The position numbers were made by a program, and so were the translations under genes. From assembly GCA_022823045.1 (NCBI GenBank), contig JAJDXW010000054.1, forward strand, positions 1 through 34,182: DNA of 34,182 nt. Direction: 5' to 3'. Each line of letters starts with the position of its first letter. Within the stretch, counting starts at the first letter, position 1. Shown here one piece after another: positions 16,190 through 24,111 of this stretch. The stretch comes from Gammaproteobacteria bacterium. Lineage in GTDB: Bacteria; Pseudomonadota; Gammaproteobacteria; HK1. Under the pieces are notes generated by a model. That model was not told where the DNA came from. It did not search any database and saw only the letters and a program-made list of their open reading frames with translations.

Positions 16190-17768
16190 TTAGCTGCTCC
16201 ACCGACGGAATCGGTATTCGTTCGAGCTCCTTCGGCTCGAACTTCGTGAGCCCGCCCGCATAGGTGCGCCCGGAAGACACGCAGACATTGTCCTGGAGCC
16301 ACCCGCAGAGGGCGTCAAGGACCGAGTCGGGCAGCGGGTCCCGCGGATAGAGTCCGTGCGCGATGTTGAGGTGGCGGGCACCGCAAGGGTTTCGCACGAA
16401 TGCCGGCGGCCGGCGGGCCATGTAGGTGCAGAGAATGGGGGCCGGGGGTCTGAGGGCGACGGCCCACCATGCGCGCCGATGTCTCGCGACGTAGGAACGG
16501 TCGGCGCCGCTGAGCTTGGCCCATTCAAGGAAGCGCCGGACCTGGGCAAATTCGTCAGCGCCAAGCTCGTCGAGATCGGCCGGAAGGTCGATCACGCGGC
16601 GCAAGCCGGCGACGGACGCCAGTCGGGGAGCCACCTGGAACAGCTCACGGGCCTTGGTGACGGCGGGCACCGACACGGCCTCGGGCAGCGCACCCCGATA
16701 GTTGCCGGCGATCCAGACCGCGTTGCAGCCAGTCACCTGACCGCGATGAACCCGACACAGCTCCCCGAGACTCGTTCGACCGCGCACCGAGCGGTATGTA
16801 CTCGGTCGCAACAGCGTGGACCAGCGCCGGGTCTCATCGAGGCTGGACCAGGAAATGGGACTTCCCTCCCGCAGGTCGCCCAAGCGGTCAAGGGATGCGA
16901 CGGAGCGAATTCGGAGTTGCCTTTCCGAGACGCCCACGCGGAAACAGGTGACCGCGCCGGTCGTCGCCGCGTCCGCAAACGGCATGGCCCGCGGATCGAT
17001 GACGTGCAGAAAGGAACCCCCGAGGCCGTTGGTGAGGAGTCTCCGCAAGACCTCCCCATAGTTCACGTCGAGCCATTCTGCCGACGTGACGAACGCGCCG
17101 TAGTCACCCGTCCGGGCGAGCTCGCGGGTCTTCAGGAAGAAATGGATGTGCAGGCCCGCGAGCTTGCTGGCCTTGAGACCGTTGGAAGCGGCTACATCCG
17201 CCATCCAGCCCTTCCAGGGCGCGGAGATCCCGTGGTGACGGACATAGGGGGGGTTGCCGAGGAACAGCGTCGGCCCATCTGCGGGCGGAAGCACGACTTC
17301 ACGATAGTCTTCCAGATGCAGGGTGAGTCGGCCCGCCATGTTCAGCGCGGCCGCATTGGCTCGAAGCACGAGCGCAGCAAGCGGGTCTGTCTCTACCGCA
17401 ACCAGCTCGGCCTCGGCAAACGCCCTTCCGGCCGCAAGGAGGAAGCGGCCCGAGCCGGCACCGGGGTCGACGATACGCGCAGGGATGCCCTCACCGGCCG
17501 CCCACGCGATCATCGCGTCAACGATTGGCCGCGGGGTGTAGACCGCCCCCTGCCGGCGGCGCACCTCCGGCGACCGCAGCCGGCAGAAGGCGGAGCCAAG
17601 CGGATCGTCCCCTTGTTCGATGGCGTCGCGAAGCTGCTTGAGAACGTCCGGACGTGGGGCCGAACCCTCGGGAACGACCGCACGTTCCGTCTCGGTGAGG
17701 GGAGCATCCGAACCAGCCACGATGAACGCGAGCGCCGCGAGCTCGCGCTCGGACGCCACGGCCATCAT
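16080..17768 (-). CDS. N6-adenine DNA methyltransferase (Eco57I/TaqI-like), partner of the XamI-like nuclease
   Basis: I choose ATG 17768 (or the adjacent ATG 17765), because GAGAGGAGG lies directly upstream; the frame is open to 17936 and ATG 17873 is an alternative with a weaker site. The 562-residue form has an N-terminal helical part, RRRQGAVYTPRPIVDAM typical of N6-adenine methylases, SAM motif I DPGAGSGRF (101-109) and the catalytic NPPY motif (172-175). The C-terminal half should be the target-recognition domain, ending near KFEPKELERIPIP. It would protect the host site from the nuclease encoded by the overlapping downstream gene. The tail beyond that is the part overlapped by the nuclease gene. 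Codon use is less GC3-biased than in the flanking liu genes. Confidence 0.88.
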   Translation of the reverse strand: MMAVASERELAALAFIVAGSDAPLTETERAVVPEGSAPRPDVLKQLRDAIEQGDDPLGSAFCRLRSPEVRRRQGAVYTPRPIVDAMIAWAAGEGIPARIVDPGAGSGRFLLAAGRAFAEAELVAVETDPLAALVLRANAAALNMAGRLTLHLEDYREVVLPPADGPTLFLGNPPYVRHHGISAPWKGWMADVAASNGLKASKLAGLHIHFFLKTRELARTGDYGAFVTSAEWLDVNYGEVLRRLLTNGLGGSFLHVIDPRAMPFADAATTGAVTCFRVGVSERQLRIRSVASLDRLGDLREGSPISWSSLDETRRWSTLLRPSTYRSVRGRTSLGELCRVHRGQVTGCNAVWIAGNYRGALPEAVSVPAVTKARELFQVAPRLASVAGLRRVIDLPADLDELGADEFAQVRRFLEWAKLSGADRSYVARHRRAWWAVALRPPAPILCTYMARRPPAFVRNPCGARHLNIAHGLYPRDPLPDSVLDALCGWLQDNVCVSSGRTYAGGLTKFEPKELERIPIPSVEQLNERTEELVVGGADERLGDIPGAVPKATPGRAARTLL

Positions 17769-18199
17769 CGCCTCCTCTCGCGCCGGTTCTCGTCGCACGG
17801 AGCTCGCGCTTGCCCCCCGCACATGCTCTCCGGTCACCACCAAGTCCATGTGCCGCTGCGCCATCCCGCTCATCGTCCCTTCCCTGGAGCGCAACGTCGG
17901 CGACTCCGTTCCACCTTCCCACGGAACCGCCAGCATAGGCCGGAGGGGCCGACCTGTAAACCTCGATCACCGTGGTCGGAACCCCCTGCGGAGACGCTTC
18001 CATTGCGCAGGAGTTCCCGACGTCCGACCGAGTCCCCGACGACGACCGGGATGCCGCTCGGGCCGCCGTTGCCGACGCCAGGGGCGGAAGCGGCCGGGCC
18101 GGGGCGTGGTAGGCTGCCGGCGCCGCGGCCGCCGGAGCTGGGACGGATCGGAGGGGACGCGGCGCAGCCGGGCGCCGGGAAACTCGGGAGGAATTGGCG
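17769..18199. other. Divergent intergenic region between methyltransferase and hydratase genes
   Basis: About 430 bases separate the two divergent genes. The left part may encode an N-terminal extension of the methyltransferase if ATG 17873 is used. The methyltransferase promoter lies at 17932-17960. The right part is GC-rich and holds no ORF I can support. A GGGAGGA ribosome site for the hydratase-family gene is at 18186-18192. Confidence 0.5.
17932..17960 (-). promoter_or_regulatory. Sigma-70-type promoter for the restriction-modification pair
   Basis: On the minus strand, TTTACA (17955-17960) and TATGCT (17932-17937) are separated by exactly 17 bases. The predicted start near 17925 gives a leader of about 155 bases to ATG 17768, or about 50 to the alternative ATG 17873. 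It is the clearest promoter-like pair I found in the window and faces away from the leucine genes. Confidence 0.5.
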
Positions 18200-19033
18200 G
18201 TGGAGGCAGCGGGCAAGGCGATCGACACGGGGACCGAACTGCTGCTCGGGGAGCTGCGCGACGGGGTGGCGACCCTGACTCTCAACCGTCCGGAGGCCCG
18301 GAACGCCCTCTCCGATGAGCTGACCCCGGCCCTTCGCCGCATGGTCCTTCGCCTGGGGAACGACCCGGCCGTCGGCGCCCTCGTCCTCACCGGCGCCGGC
18401 ACCGCCTTTTGCGCCGGCGGCGACGTAAAGGGCATGGGCAGCGGCCCCGGCCCCGGCCGGAACACGGAACGCACGACCGGCGAAGCGGTGCTCGAGCTCC
18501 AGCAGCGCCAGCGCACCCTCACCGGTGTACTCGTCAGCCTGCCGGTGCCCACCATCGCCGCCCTTCCCGGCGCGGCGGCCGGGGCGGGCCTCGCCATCGC
18601 GCTCGCCTGCGACATCCGTTTCGCGGCCGCCTCCGCCTTCGTCACCACCGGCTACGCACGCATCGGCCTCACCGGCGACTACGGCATCAACTGGCTGCTG
18701 ACCCGACTCGTCGGCACCGCCCGGGCCCGCGAACTCATGTTCACCGCCGACCGGGTCGACGCTGAGACCTGCGCGCGCATCGGCCTCGTGAACCGGGTCT
18801 TCCCCGACGAGTCGCTGCGCTCGGAGGCAGCCGCATTCGCGGCCCGCCTCGCCGCCGGACCGAGGGAGGCGCTCGCCCTCATCAAGCGAAACCTCGAGCG
18901 GGCGCTCACCTCCGACTTCCTCCCGGCCCTCGACCAGGAGGCGGAGCTCCTCGTCCGGGCCGCGGGGACGGAGGACCACCGGGAAGCGGTCCGCGCCTTC
19001 ATCGAGAAGCGCCCGCCCCAATTCGGCGCCTGA
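18200..19033 (+). CDS. Enoyl-CoA hydratase/isomerase-family protein at the liuC position
   Basis: GTG 18200 sits seven bases after GGGAGGA; TTG 18194 is only two bases from it. The 277-residue crotonase-fold protein has the CoA-binding TGAGTAFCAGGDVKGMG and LACDIRFAAASA segments. Its place before the MCC alpha gene suggests methylglutaconyl-CoA hydratase (liuC), but the motif pattern argues for caution. Aligned by eye with rat enoyl-CoA hydratase, the residues matching the two catalytic glutamates (E144, E164) are Ala and Tyr, and a TGDYG loop with Asp replaces the usual Pro-Gly. That pattern is closer to isomerase-like crotonase groups. Whether it hydrates 3-methylglutaconyl-CoA or does something else is open. 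Confidence 0.88.
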   Translation: MEAAGKAIDTGTELLLGELRDGVATLTLNRPEARNALSDELTPALRRMVLRLGNDPAVGALVLTGAGTAFCAGGDVKGMGSGPGPGRNTERTTGEAVLELQQRQRTLTGVLVSLPVPTIAALPGAAAGAGLAIALACDIRFAAASAFVTTGYARIGLTGDYGINWLLTRLVGTARARELMFTADRVDAETCARIGLVNRVFPDESLRSEAAAFAARLAAGPREALALIKRNLERALTSDFLPALDQEAELLVRAAGTEDHREAVRAFIEKRPPQFGA

Positions 19034-19152
19034 CGGCACGACTCGCGGCAACTCTGGTACGGGCTTCCATCGCGGACGTCAGGCGCATCGCCTTCTGATC
19101 CAATCGACGTTCGAACTGACGCAAAAGGTTGGCGCGAAGGAGAGACGGAAGG

Positions 19153-21258
19153 ATGTTCAAGCGGCTGCTCATCGCCAACCGGGGGGAGATCGCCTGTCGG
19201 GTGATCCGGACCGCCCGGCGCCTCGGGATCCGGTGCCTCGCGGTCTGCTCGGACGCCGACGAAGGCGCCCTCCACGTCGCGATGGCGGACGAAGCGTTCC
19301 GCATCGGGCCGGCGCCGGCGCGAGAGAGCTACCTCGACATCGAGGCGATCCTCGGCGCGGCGGAGCGGGGGCGCGCCGACGCGATCCATCCCGGGTATGG
19401 CTTCCTCTCGGAGAACGCGGAGTTCGCGGAGGCGTGCGCGGCGCGTGAGATCGTCTTCGTCGGGCCGCCCGCGGGGGCGATCCGCGCGATGGGCTCGAAG
19501 AGCGAGGCGAAGCGGCTCATGGAAGCGGCCGGGGTTCCGCTCGTGCCGGGCTACCACGGAGCGGACCAGTCGCCGGAACGGCTCGCCCGCGAGGCCGAGG
19601 CCATCGGTTGGCCGGTGCTCCTCAAGGCGTCCGCGGGCGGCGGCGGGCGCGGCATGCGGGCGGTCGAACGCGCCGAGGACTTCGACACGGCCCTCGCGGG
19701 GGCGAAGCGCGAGGCGGGGGCCGCCTTCGGGGACGACGCGATGCTCATCGAGCGCTTCGTCACGAAGCCGCGGCACGTCGAGGTCCAGGTGTTCGCGGAC
19801 CGGCACGGGAACTTCGTCCACCTCTTCGAGCGCGACTGCTCGGCGCAGCGCCGGCACCAGAAGGTGATCGAGGAGGCGCCCGCTCCCGGCGTGGGAGGGG
19901 ACCTCCGAGCCGCGATGTGCGAGGCGGCGCTCGCGGCCGCCCGCGCCATCGGCTACGAGGGCGCGGGGACGGTCGAATTCCTGCTCGACCCGAGCGGCGA
20001 GTTCTGGTTCATGGAGATGAACACCCGGCTCCAGGTCGAGCACCCGGTGACCGAGCTCGTGACGGGGACCGACCTCGTCGAGTGGCAGCTCCGGGTCGCG
20101 GGCGGCGAGCCCCTTCCGCTCGCCCAGGAGGAGATCGCCATCCGCGGACACTCCATCGAGGCGCGTCTCTACGCCGAGGACCCGGCGCGCGGCTTCCTGC
20201 CGTCCACGGGGGACCTGATCCATCTCCGTCTCTCCGAGAGCGAAGCCGCTTCCGGTGCTGAAACGGGGGTGGACCGCCTGTCGCCCGGCGCGGACGGCAT
20301 CCGGGTCGACACCGGGGTGCGGGCCGGGGACACGGTCAGCATGCACTACGACCCGATGATCGCCAAGGTGATCGCATGGGGGCCGGACCGGGACGCCGCC
20401 GCGGACCGCCTCTCGGCCGCCCTCGCCGCCACCGAGGTGGTAGGCCTCACCGCCAACAACGGCTTCCTCCGCTCCCTCGTCGACCACCCCCGGTTCCGCG
20501 CCGCCGACTTCCATACCCGCCTCATCGAGGAACGGCTGGACGAGTTCCCGCCGGCGGACGCCGGGGCGGCCGCGGACGAGGATCTCGCCATCGCGGCGTG
20601 GGCGGTCGCCTCGCGCGACGATGCGGCGGCGGGCGAGGTTCCCGGAGGCGCCGCCGTTCCCGGTGAAGGTGACGGCCGCGGAGACCCCTGGTCGCCCTGG
20701 AACCGCCGCGACCACTGGCGGATGAACGGAGCCGGCGAGCGGATCGTTCGCCTTCGCCCCGGCGGCGGCGACGGCGACCTCGTGGAGATTGCAGTCGCCG
20801 GCGGCCGCGGGACGGCCCTCCCACCCACCTACGAGGTTCGCCTTCCTTCCGGACGGGAAACCTCGGTGCGGGGCGAGCCCGGTGCCGGCCGAAGATGGGA
20901 GGTCCACGTCGACGGTAACCGCCAGGCGGTGACCGTCGTCGCGCAAGGCGGGCACCTCACGTTGTTCCGCGCCGGCCGCCGCCTATCGTTCGCCCGACAC
21001 GACCCGGGCGCCGTCTCCGGGGGGCTCGAGATGGCGGGCGGGCTCACCGCCCCCATGCCGGGGCGCATCGTCTCCGTCCTGGTCGAGCCCGGCGAGTCCG
21101 TCCGCGAGGGTCAGGCGGTCCTCGTCCTCGAGGCGATGAAGATGGAGCACACCCTGACCGCCCCCGCGGACGGCACGGTGGAGGAAGTCCGCTTCGCGCC
21201 GGGCGACCTCGTGGATGAGGCGACCGAGCTCGTCGTCCTCGCCACCCCGCCCGACTGA
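19153..21258 (+). CDS. mccA: Methylcrotonyl-CoA carboxylase, biotin carboxylase/BCCP (alpha) subunit
   Basis: ATG 19153 is the family start (MFKRLLIANRGEIACRVIRT), preceded by AAGGAGAGACGGAAGG; an in-frame upstream TTG at 19129 is less likely. The 701-residue protein has the biotin carboxylase half with ASAGGGGRGM (ATP-grasp loop) and MEMNTRLQVEHPVTE, a middle linker domain, and a C-terminal biotinyl domain with VLEAMKMEH, where the biotinylated lysine is about residue 663. It charges biotin with bicarbonate and ATP for the beta subunit at 13503. Acetyl-, propionyl- and methylcrotonyl-CoA carboxylase alpha subunits resemble each other; the ivd and mccB context decides for methylcrotonyl. Confidence 0.95.
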   Translation: MFKRLLIANRGEIACRVIRTARRLGIRCLAVCSDADEGALHVAMADEAFRIGPAPARESYLDIEAILGAAERGRADAIHPGYGFLSENAEFAEACAAREIVFVGPPAGAIRAMGSKSEAKRLMEAAGVPLVPGYHGADQSPERLAREAEAIGWPVLLKASAGGGGRGMRAVERAEDFDTALAGAKREAGAAFGDDAMLIERFVTKPRHVEVQVFADRHGNFVHLFERDCSAQRRHQKVIEEAPAPGVGGDLRAAMCEAALAAARAIGYEGAGTVEFLLDPSGEFWFMEMNTRLQVEHPVTELVTGTDLVEWQLRVAGGEPLPLAQEEIAIRGHSIEARLYAEDPARGFLPSTGDLIHLRLSESEAASGAETGVDRLSPGADGIRVDTGVRAGDTVSMHYDPMIAKVIAWGPDRDAAADRLSAALAATEVVGLTANNGFLRSLVDHPRFRAADFHTRLIEERLDEFPPADAGAAADEDLAIAAWAVASRDDAAAGEVPGGAAVPGEGDGRGDPWSPWNRRDHWRMNGAGERIVRLRPGGGDGDLVEIAVAGGRGTALPPTYEVRLPSGRETSVRGEPGAGRRWEVHVDGNRQAVTVVAQGGHLTLFRAGRRLSFARHDPGAVSGGLEMAGGLTAPMPGRIVSVLVEPGESVREGQAVLVLEAMKMEHTLTAPADGTVEEVRFAPGDLVDEATELVVLATPPD

Positions 21259-21349
21259 CCGGCGCGCTTCAAGAACCTTCCGGCAGGGCGCACCGGCGCG
21301 TCGAGCTCATCCACCGATTGCCGGGATCGAGGTCAGGGGATCCGCCACT

Positions 21350-21372
21350 GCCCGGGGCGGCGGCTTCCGGGC
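21350..21372. terminator. Possible hairpin between mccA and the convergent AlbA_2 gene
   Basis: GCCCGG (21350-21355) and CCGGGC (21367-21372) form a six-base stem with an 11-base loop just outside the convergent gene end at 21383. There is no T-run, so it is only a weak two-way terminator candidate. Confidence 0.25.
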
Positions 21373-21382
21373 GGTTCCCCAA

Positions 21383-22573
21383 TCAATCGAGCTCAGGTTC
21401 GATGTGAAATCTCACTCGGACAAGTCTGCCTCGTTCCTCGTTGACCAGCTCCGGCTCTGTGCCGTTGAACTCGCGCATTGCGCGCCGCATCACGGGCCAT
21501 CCCCGCCCGCGCCGCTCCATCAGCCGCGCAACGACCATCGCATGTGCCATCGACTCGTTCCGAGACCGTATCCGGCTGCCGGCCCGGACGCTCTCCACCT
21601 CCATGTGGTTGGGAAGGGTACCGGGACTGGTCACGTCAATCCGGTCACTGAAGACTTCGAACAGCACCGGCGACCCGGTTATCGCGTACTCCCGATGGAT
21701 TACCGCATTGACCAGAGCCTCGCGGAGCGCGCGCTCCAATTCCTCCCGATTGTCCTCGCGAAGGATTCCCCGATAGGTCTCTCCCCGCCCGAGGCTCGCA
21801 AACCAACCCAAAGATCGATGAACCTGGTCCTCCAGTCGTCCCTTGGATTCCCCGACACTGACCACGTCCGCTCCGCTGTCCAGGCCGGCATACGCAGCAC
21901 ACTGGACAAAGAAGCTCGAAGTCTGCGGGTGGCGTTGCGGATCTCTTCCGAAGACCATCACTCCGAAGAGCGTCGGGTGGAGCCGCCCATCCGACAAAGC
22001 GAGTACGCCCGCGTTCCTCATGTCGTCTTCGAATCGCGGTTGCGGTTCCTCATCGGCATCGAGTCCCTGCGCACGGACGAAGGTCCGAAACGCGTTGATG
22101 TCCATATCGTCCAGACCCGCCGAGCGAATCACCTGTTCTTCGGTGAGTACGAATCCGAAGTTGTTGAAGAGCTCCTGGCGCTCGTTTGGTGACGGTTCTA
22201 CGCTGCTTCGTTGGCGCCGAATCCAGAAGCGCCCACCGTAGTGAAGGGGCTCAAAGCCGCGCGGCTGGCGGGGCACCTCGATCCAGTGGACCCATCCGCT
22301 CGGGTCTTCATGCCGACCGCACCGTGCCGAGATCGGAACGCTGCAACCGGTCTGCAGAAAGTCGGTCAGCCGCTCCTGCACCCGTTCCGCATTCTCCCTG
22401 ACACCGACGATCACCCCCGGGTCCTCCACTCCAAGAACGATCAGTCCGCCGTCACCATTCCCTAAGGCGCAGAGAGCTCGGCAGACCGCGGAACCGTCAC
22501 CGAGACCGCGCTTGAACTCGGTCCTCTCGTCTTCGCCCGCTTCGATACGACGCAAGACGTCGAGCCAGTCCAT
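21383..22573 (-). CDS. AlbA_2 (Schlafen-like) domain and GHKL ATP-binding domain protein
   Basis: The 396-residue protein begins with an AlbA_2/Schlafen-type domain: RTEFKRGLGDG near residue 16, ALCALGNGDGGLIVLGVEDP (33-52), and HYGGRFWIRRQRSSVEPS near 111-128. A long middle region leads to a GHKL-like ATP-binding fold with REALVNAVIHREYAITGSPV (the N-box), then VFSDRIDVTSPGTLP. This is the common layout of proteins annotated as putative DNA binding or RecG-like; they are probably regulators or nucleic acid-binding ATPases, and several related Schlafen-like proteins act in phage defence. It starts 9 bases after the TrlF-type pseudogene on the same strand, indicating a former two-gene operon. 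Confidence 0.82.
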   Translation of the reverse strand: MDWLDVLRRIEAGEDERTEFKRGLGDGSAVCRALCALGNGDGGLIVLGVEDPGVIVGVRENAERVQERLTDFLQTGCSVPISARCGRHEDPSGWVHWIEVPRQPRGFEPLHYGGRFWIRRQRSSVEPSPNERQELFNNFGFVLTEEQVIRSAGLDDMDINAFRTFVRAQGLDADEEPQPRFEDDMRNAGVLALSDGRLHPTLFGVMVFGRDPQRHPQTSSFFVQCAAYAGLDSGADVVSVGESKGRLEDQVHRSLGWFASLGRGETYRGILREDNREELERALREALVNAVIHREYAITGSPVLFEVFSDRIDVTSPGTLPNHMEVESVRAGSRIRSRNESMAHAMVVARLMERRGRGWPVMRRAMREFNGTEPELVNEERGRLVRVRFHIEPELD

Positions 22574-22582
22574 TCCCGAACC

Positions 22583-23850
22583 TCAGAATCCGTACTTCCG
22601 GCGACGGAGGCGAAACGCTTCTTCTCCGCCGTCCACGGTGCGGACGATGGCATCCCGAATGGCGGGCTCCTCGATCGCCCCTGAACACGCAACACAACCG
22701 TGATTCGCCGTAGCCTCGAGCTGAATCACCATGTCCGCGTCGCCGTGCTCTTTCCGGTCATGCTGCCGCCGATGATGCAGGTCAGATCAGGACTGAACCG
22801 AACACTGGTGCCTCCGCTCCCGCTGCCGAAGAACGAGGCAGCTCCACGAACCTCGACCTCCTTCAGCCATGGACGGCAGTTCAGAGTCACGTCTGGCGCG
22901 TCCGTTGTCGGGCGCAGACCTCCATCTCCGGTTCGTTCGAAACCGATGCGCATCCGCGAATCGCTTGCAATAAACCCTTGGCGCAGCGCTTCGATGCGCG
23001 GGCTTGCGAGCTTTATCCACGTATAGCGCTGGCCGAGCTCGTCAATGGAGTAGGCATCGCTTGCGTGAAAGAACGCCTGCCGGTGCTTCTCCATGAAGGG
23101 AAGCAGAAACTTCCCGGGTTTCTTTCGCGCTTCAACCTCCTCGGGAAGCTTGTCGTCACCAAGCTCATATCCGGCGAGCAAGCGGCAAGGAAATCGATCG
23201 AGGAGATCGCTGCGCATCTCTTGGAGGACTCCGTGAGCGCTCTGGAAGTGGGGTGCGAGCGCGATGTAGGTCCATGGCGCGTCGGTCCGTTCACTCTCCG
23301 ACCGTCTCCGATCGAGCGTCTGAAAGACCTCCTCGGCATCTCGCGGCGTAAGCCGAAGGGCGCTATGTTCCCATGGCGCACGTCCGTCCATGATTGCATC
23401 GTAGAGCGCAAGGTAGCGCTCTCGGCCGATCTCCGGATCGAAGAGAAAGAGCAGATGGACTCCGTTCGCGCCATCGTTGACGTTGGGCTCGAAACCGGGG
23501 AAGACGGCGTAAACCTTCTCTCGGAAGGGAACACCGTCGTCGTCCTCGCCACAGTTCCACTCGTCGACGATCTTCCAGACCGCACTGGTCTCGGGTCCGC
23601 TTCCGGCCCGGGGGGAGTGCGGTGTCAGCCCGGCGACCTGCACGCCGCTCGCAACGAGACCCTTGAGAAAGAGCTTGGCATAGCACGCAAGGACCTCGGG
23701 GTCTGTTGGATCGCCCGAGAGCCCGTCCGGCAGTCTGGCCCGGCCGCCGGCATGGTCATCGACGGTATGGATATGGAGGTCGGCCTTGAACCAGCGCGCG
23801 CCGGGTACGGCCTTCTGCCACTCGTGTGCCGGCTGTCGCTCGAAGTCCAT
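22583..23850 (-). pseudogene. TrlF-type PHP-ATPase gene with an internal deletion
   Basis: ATG 23850 follows GGAGAGGGCGA. The first 374 codons encode a PHP phosphoesterase domain (DLHIHTVDDHAGG, metal-binding His26 and His28; FHASDAYSIDELGQRYTWIK) and then the start of an SMC/ABC-like ATPase, ending in Walker A GGSMTGKST (361-369) and a stop at 22726-22728. Shifted by one frame, the DNA from 22744 to the stop at 22583-22585 reads GDADMVIQLEATANHG, then GGEEAFRLRRRKYGF. I recognise this as the usual C-terminal end of PHP-ATPases of this type. Everything between Walker A and that tail (Q-loop, coiled coil, signature, Walker B) is missing, probably several hundred codons. The product is likely inactive as an ATPase; the PHP domain could still be made. 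Confidence 0.8.
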
Positions 23851-24111
23851 TCGCCCTCTCCGCCCGCCAATCACCAAGCAGCATTCGCAGGGGCCCAGTT
23901 TAGCGGAGGGAGATCCCTAATCTCATTGGTTCCCACTTCTCCGATGCGCGCGGAGTGTCGACCGAACGCCTCCGGCGACACCGCAGGCTGTGCGCGGTCG
24001 CAGTACTCAATCTCCAACCATGTTTCCATCGACACCGACTTGGGCCGATCTCAACCGAGGAGTCCCCCGAGCTCGCGTCCTGAATGCCTGGCCCTGGAAA
24101 CCCGCGAGGGA
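23851..24111. other. Gap upstream of the TrlF-type gene
   Basis: This 261-base gap lies between the end of aspS and the start of the TrlF-type gene, both on the minus strand. It is less GC-rich near 23880-24030 than the aspS side. I see a ribosome site for the TrlF-type gene but no convincing promoter pair, RNA gene or small ORF. Confidence 0.4.

Noticed and set aside
18679-20955. 758-codon minus-strand open frame opposite the hydratase-family gene and mccA
   Set aside because: It spans two well-supported plus-strand genes and shows no recognisable domain.
21258-21300. Nine-base direct repeat ACCGGCGCG flanking 25 bases after mccA
   Set aside because: Such GC-only strings are frequent by chance at this base composition, and nothing insertion-like lies between them.
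22583-22732. Independent 49-residue small gene after the TrlF-type gene
   Set aside because: It has an ATG overlapping the preceding stop, but its end matches the remembered C-terminus of PHP-ATPases and similarity continues upstream of the ATG (GDAD), so it is better read as the displaced tail of the broken gene.
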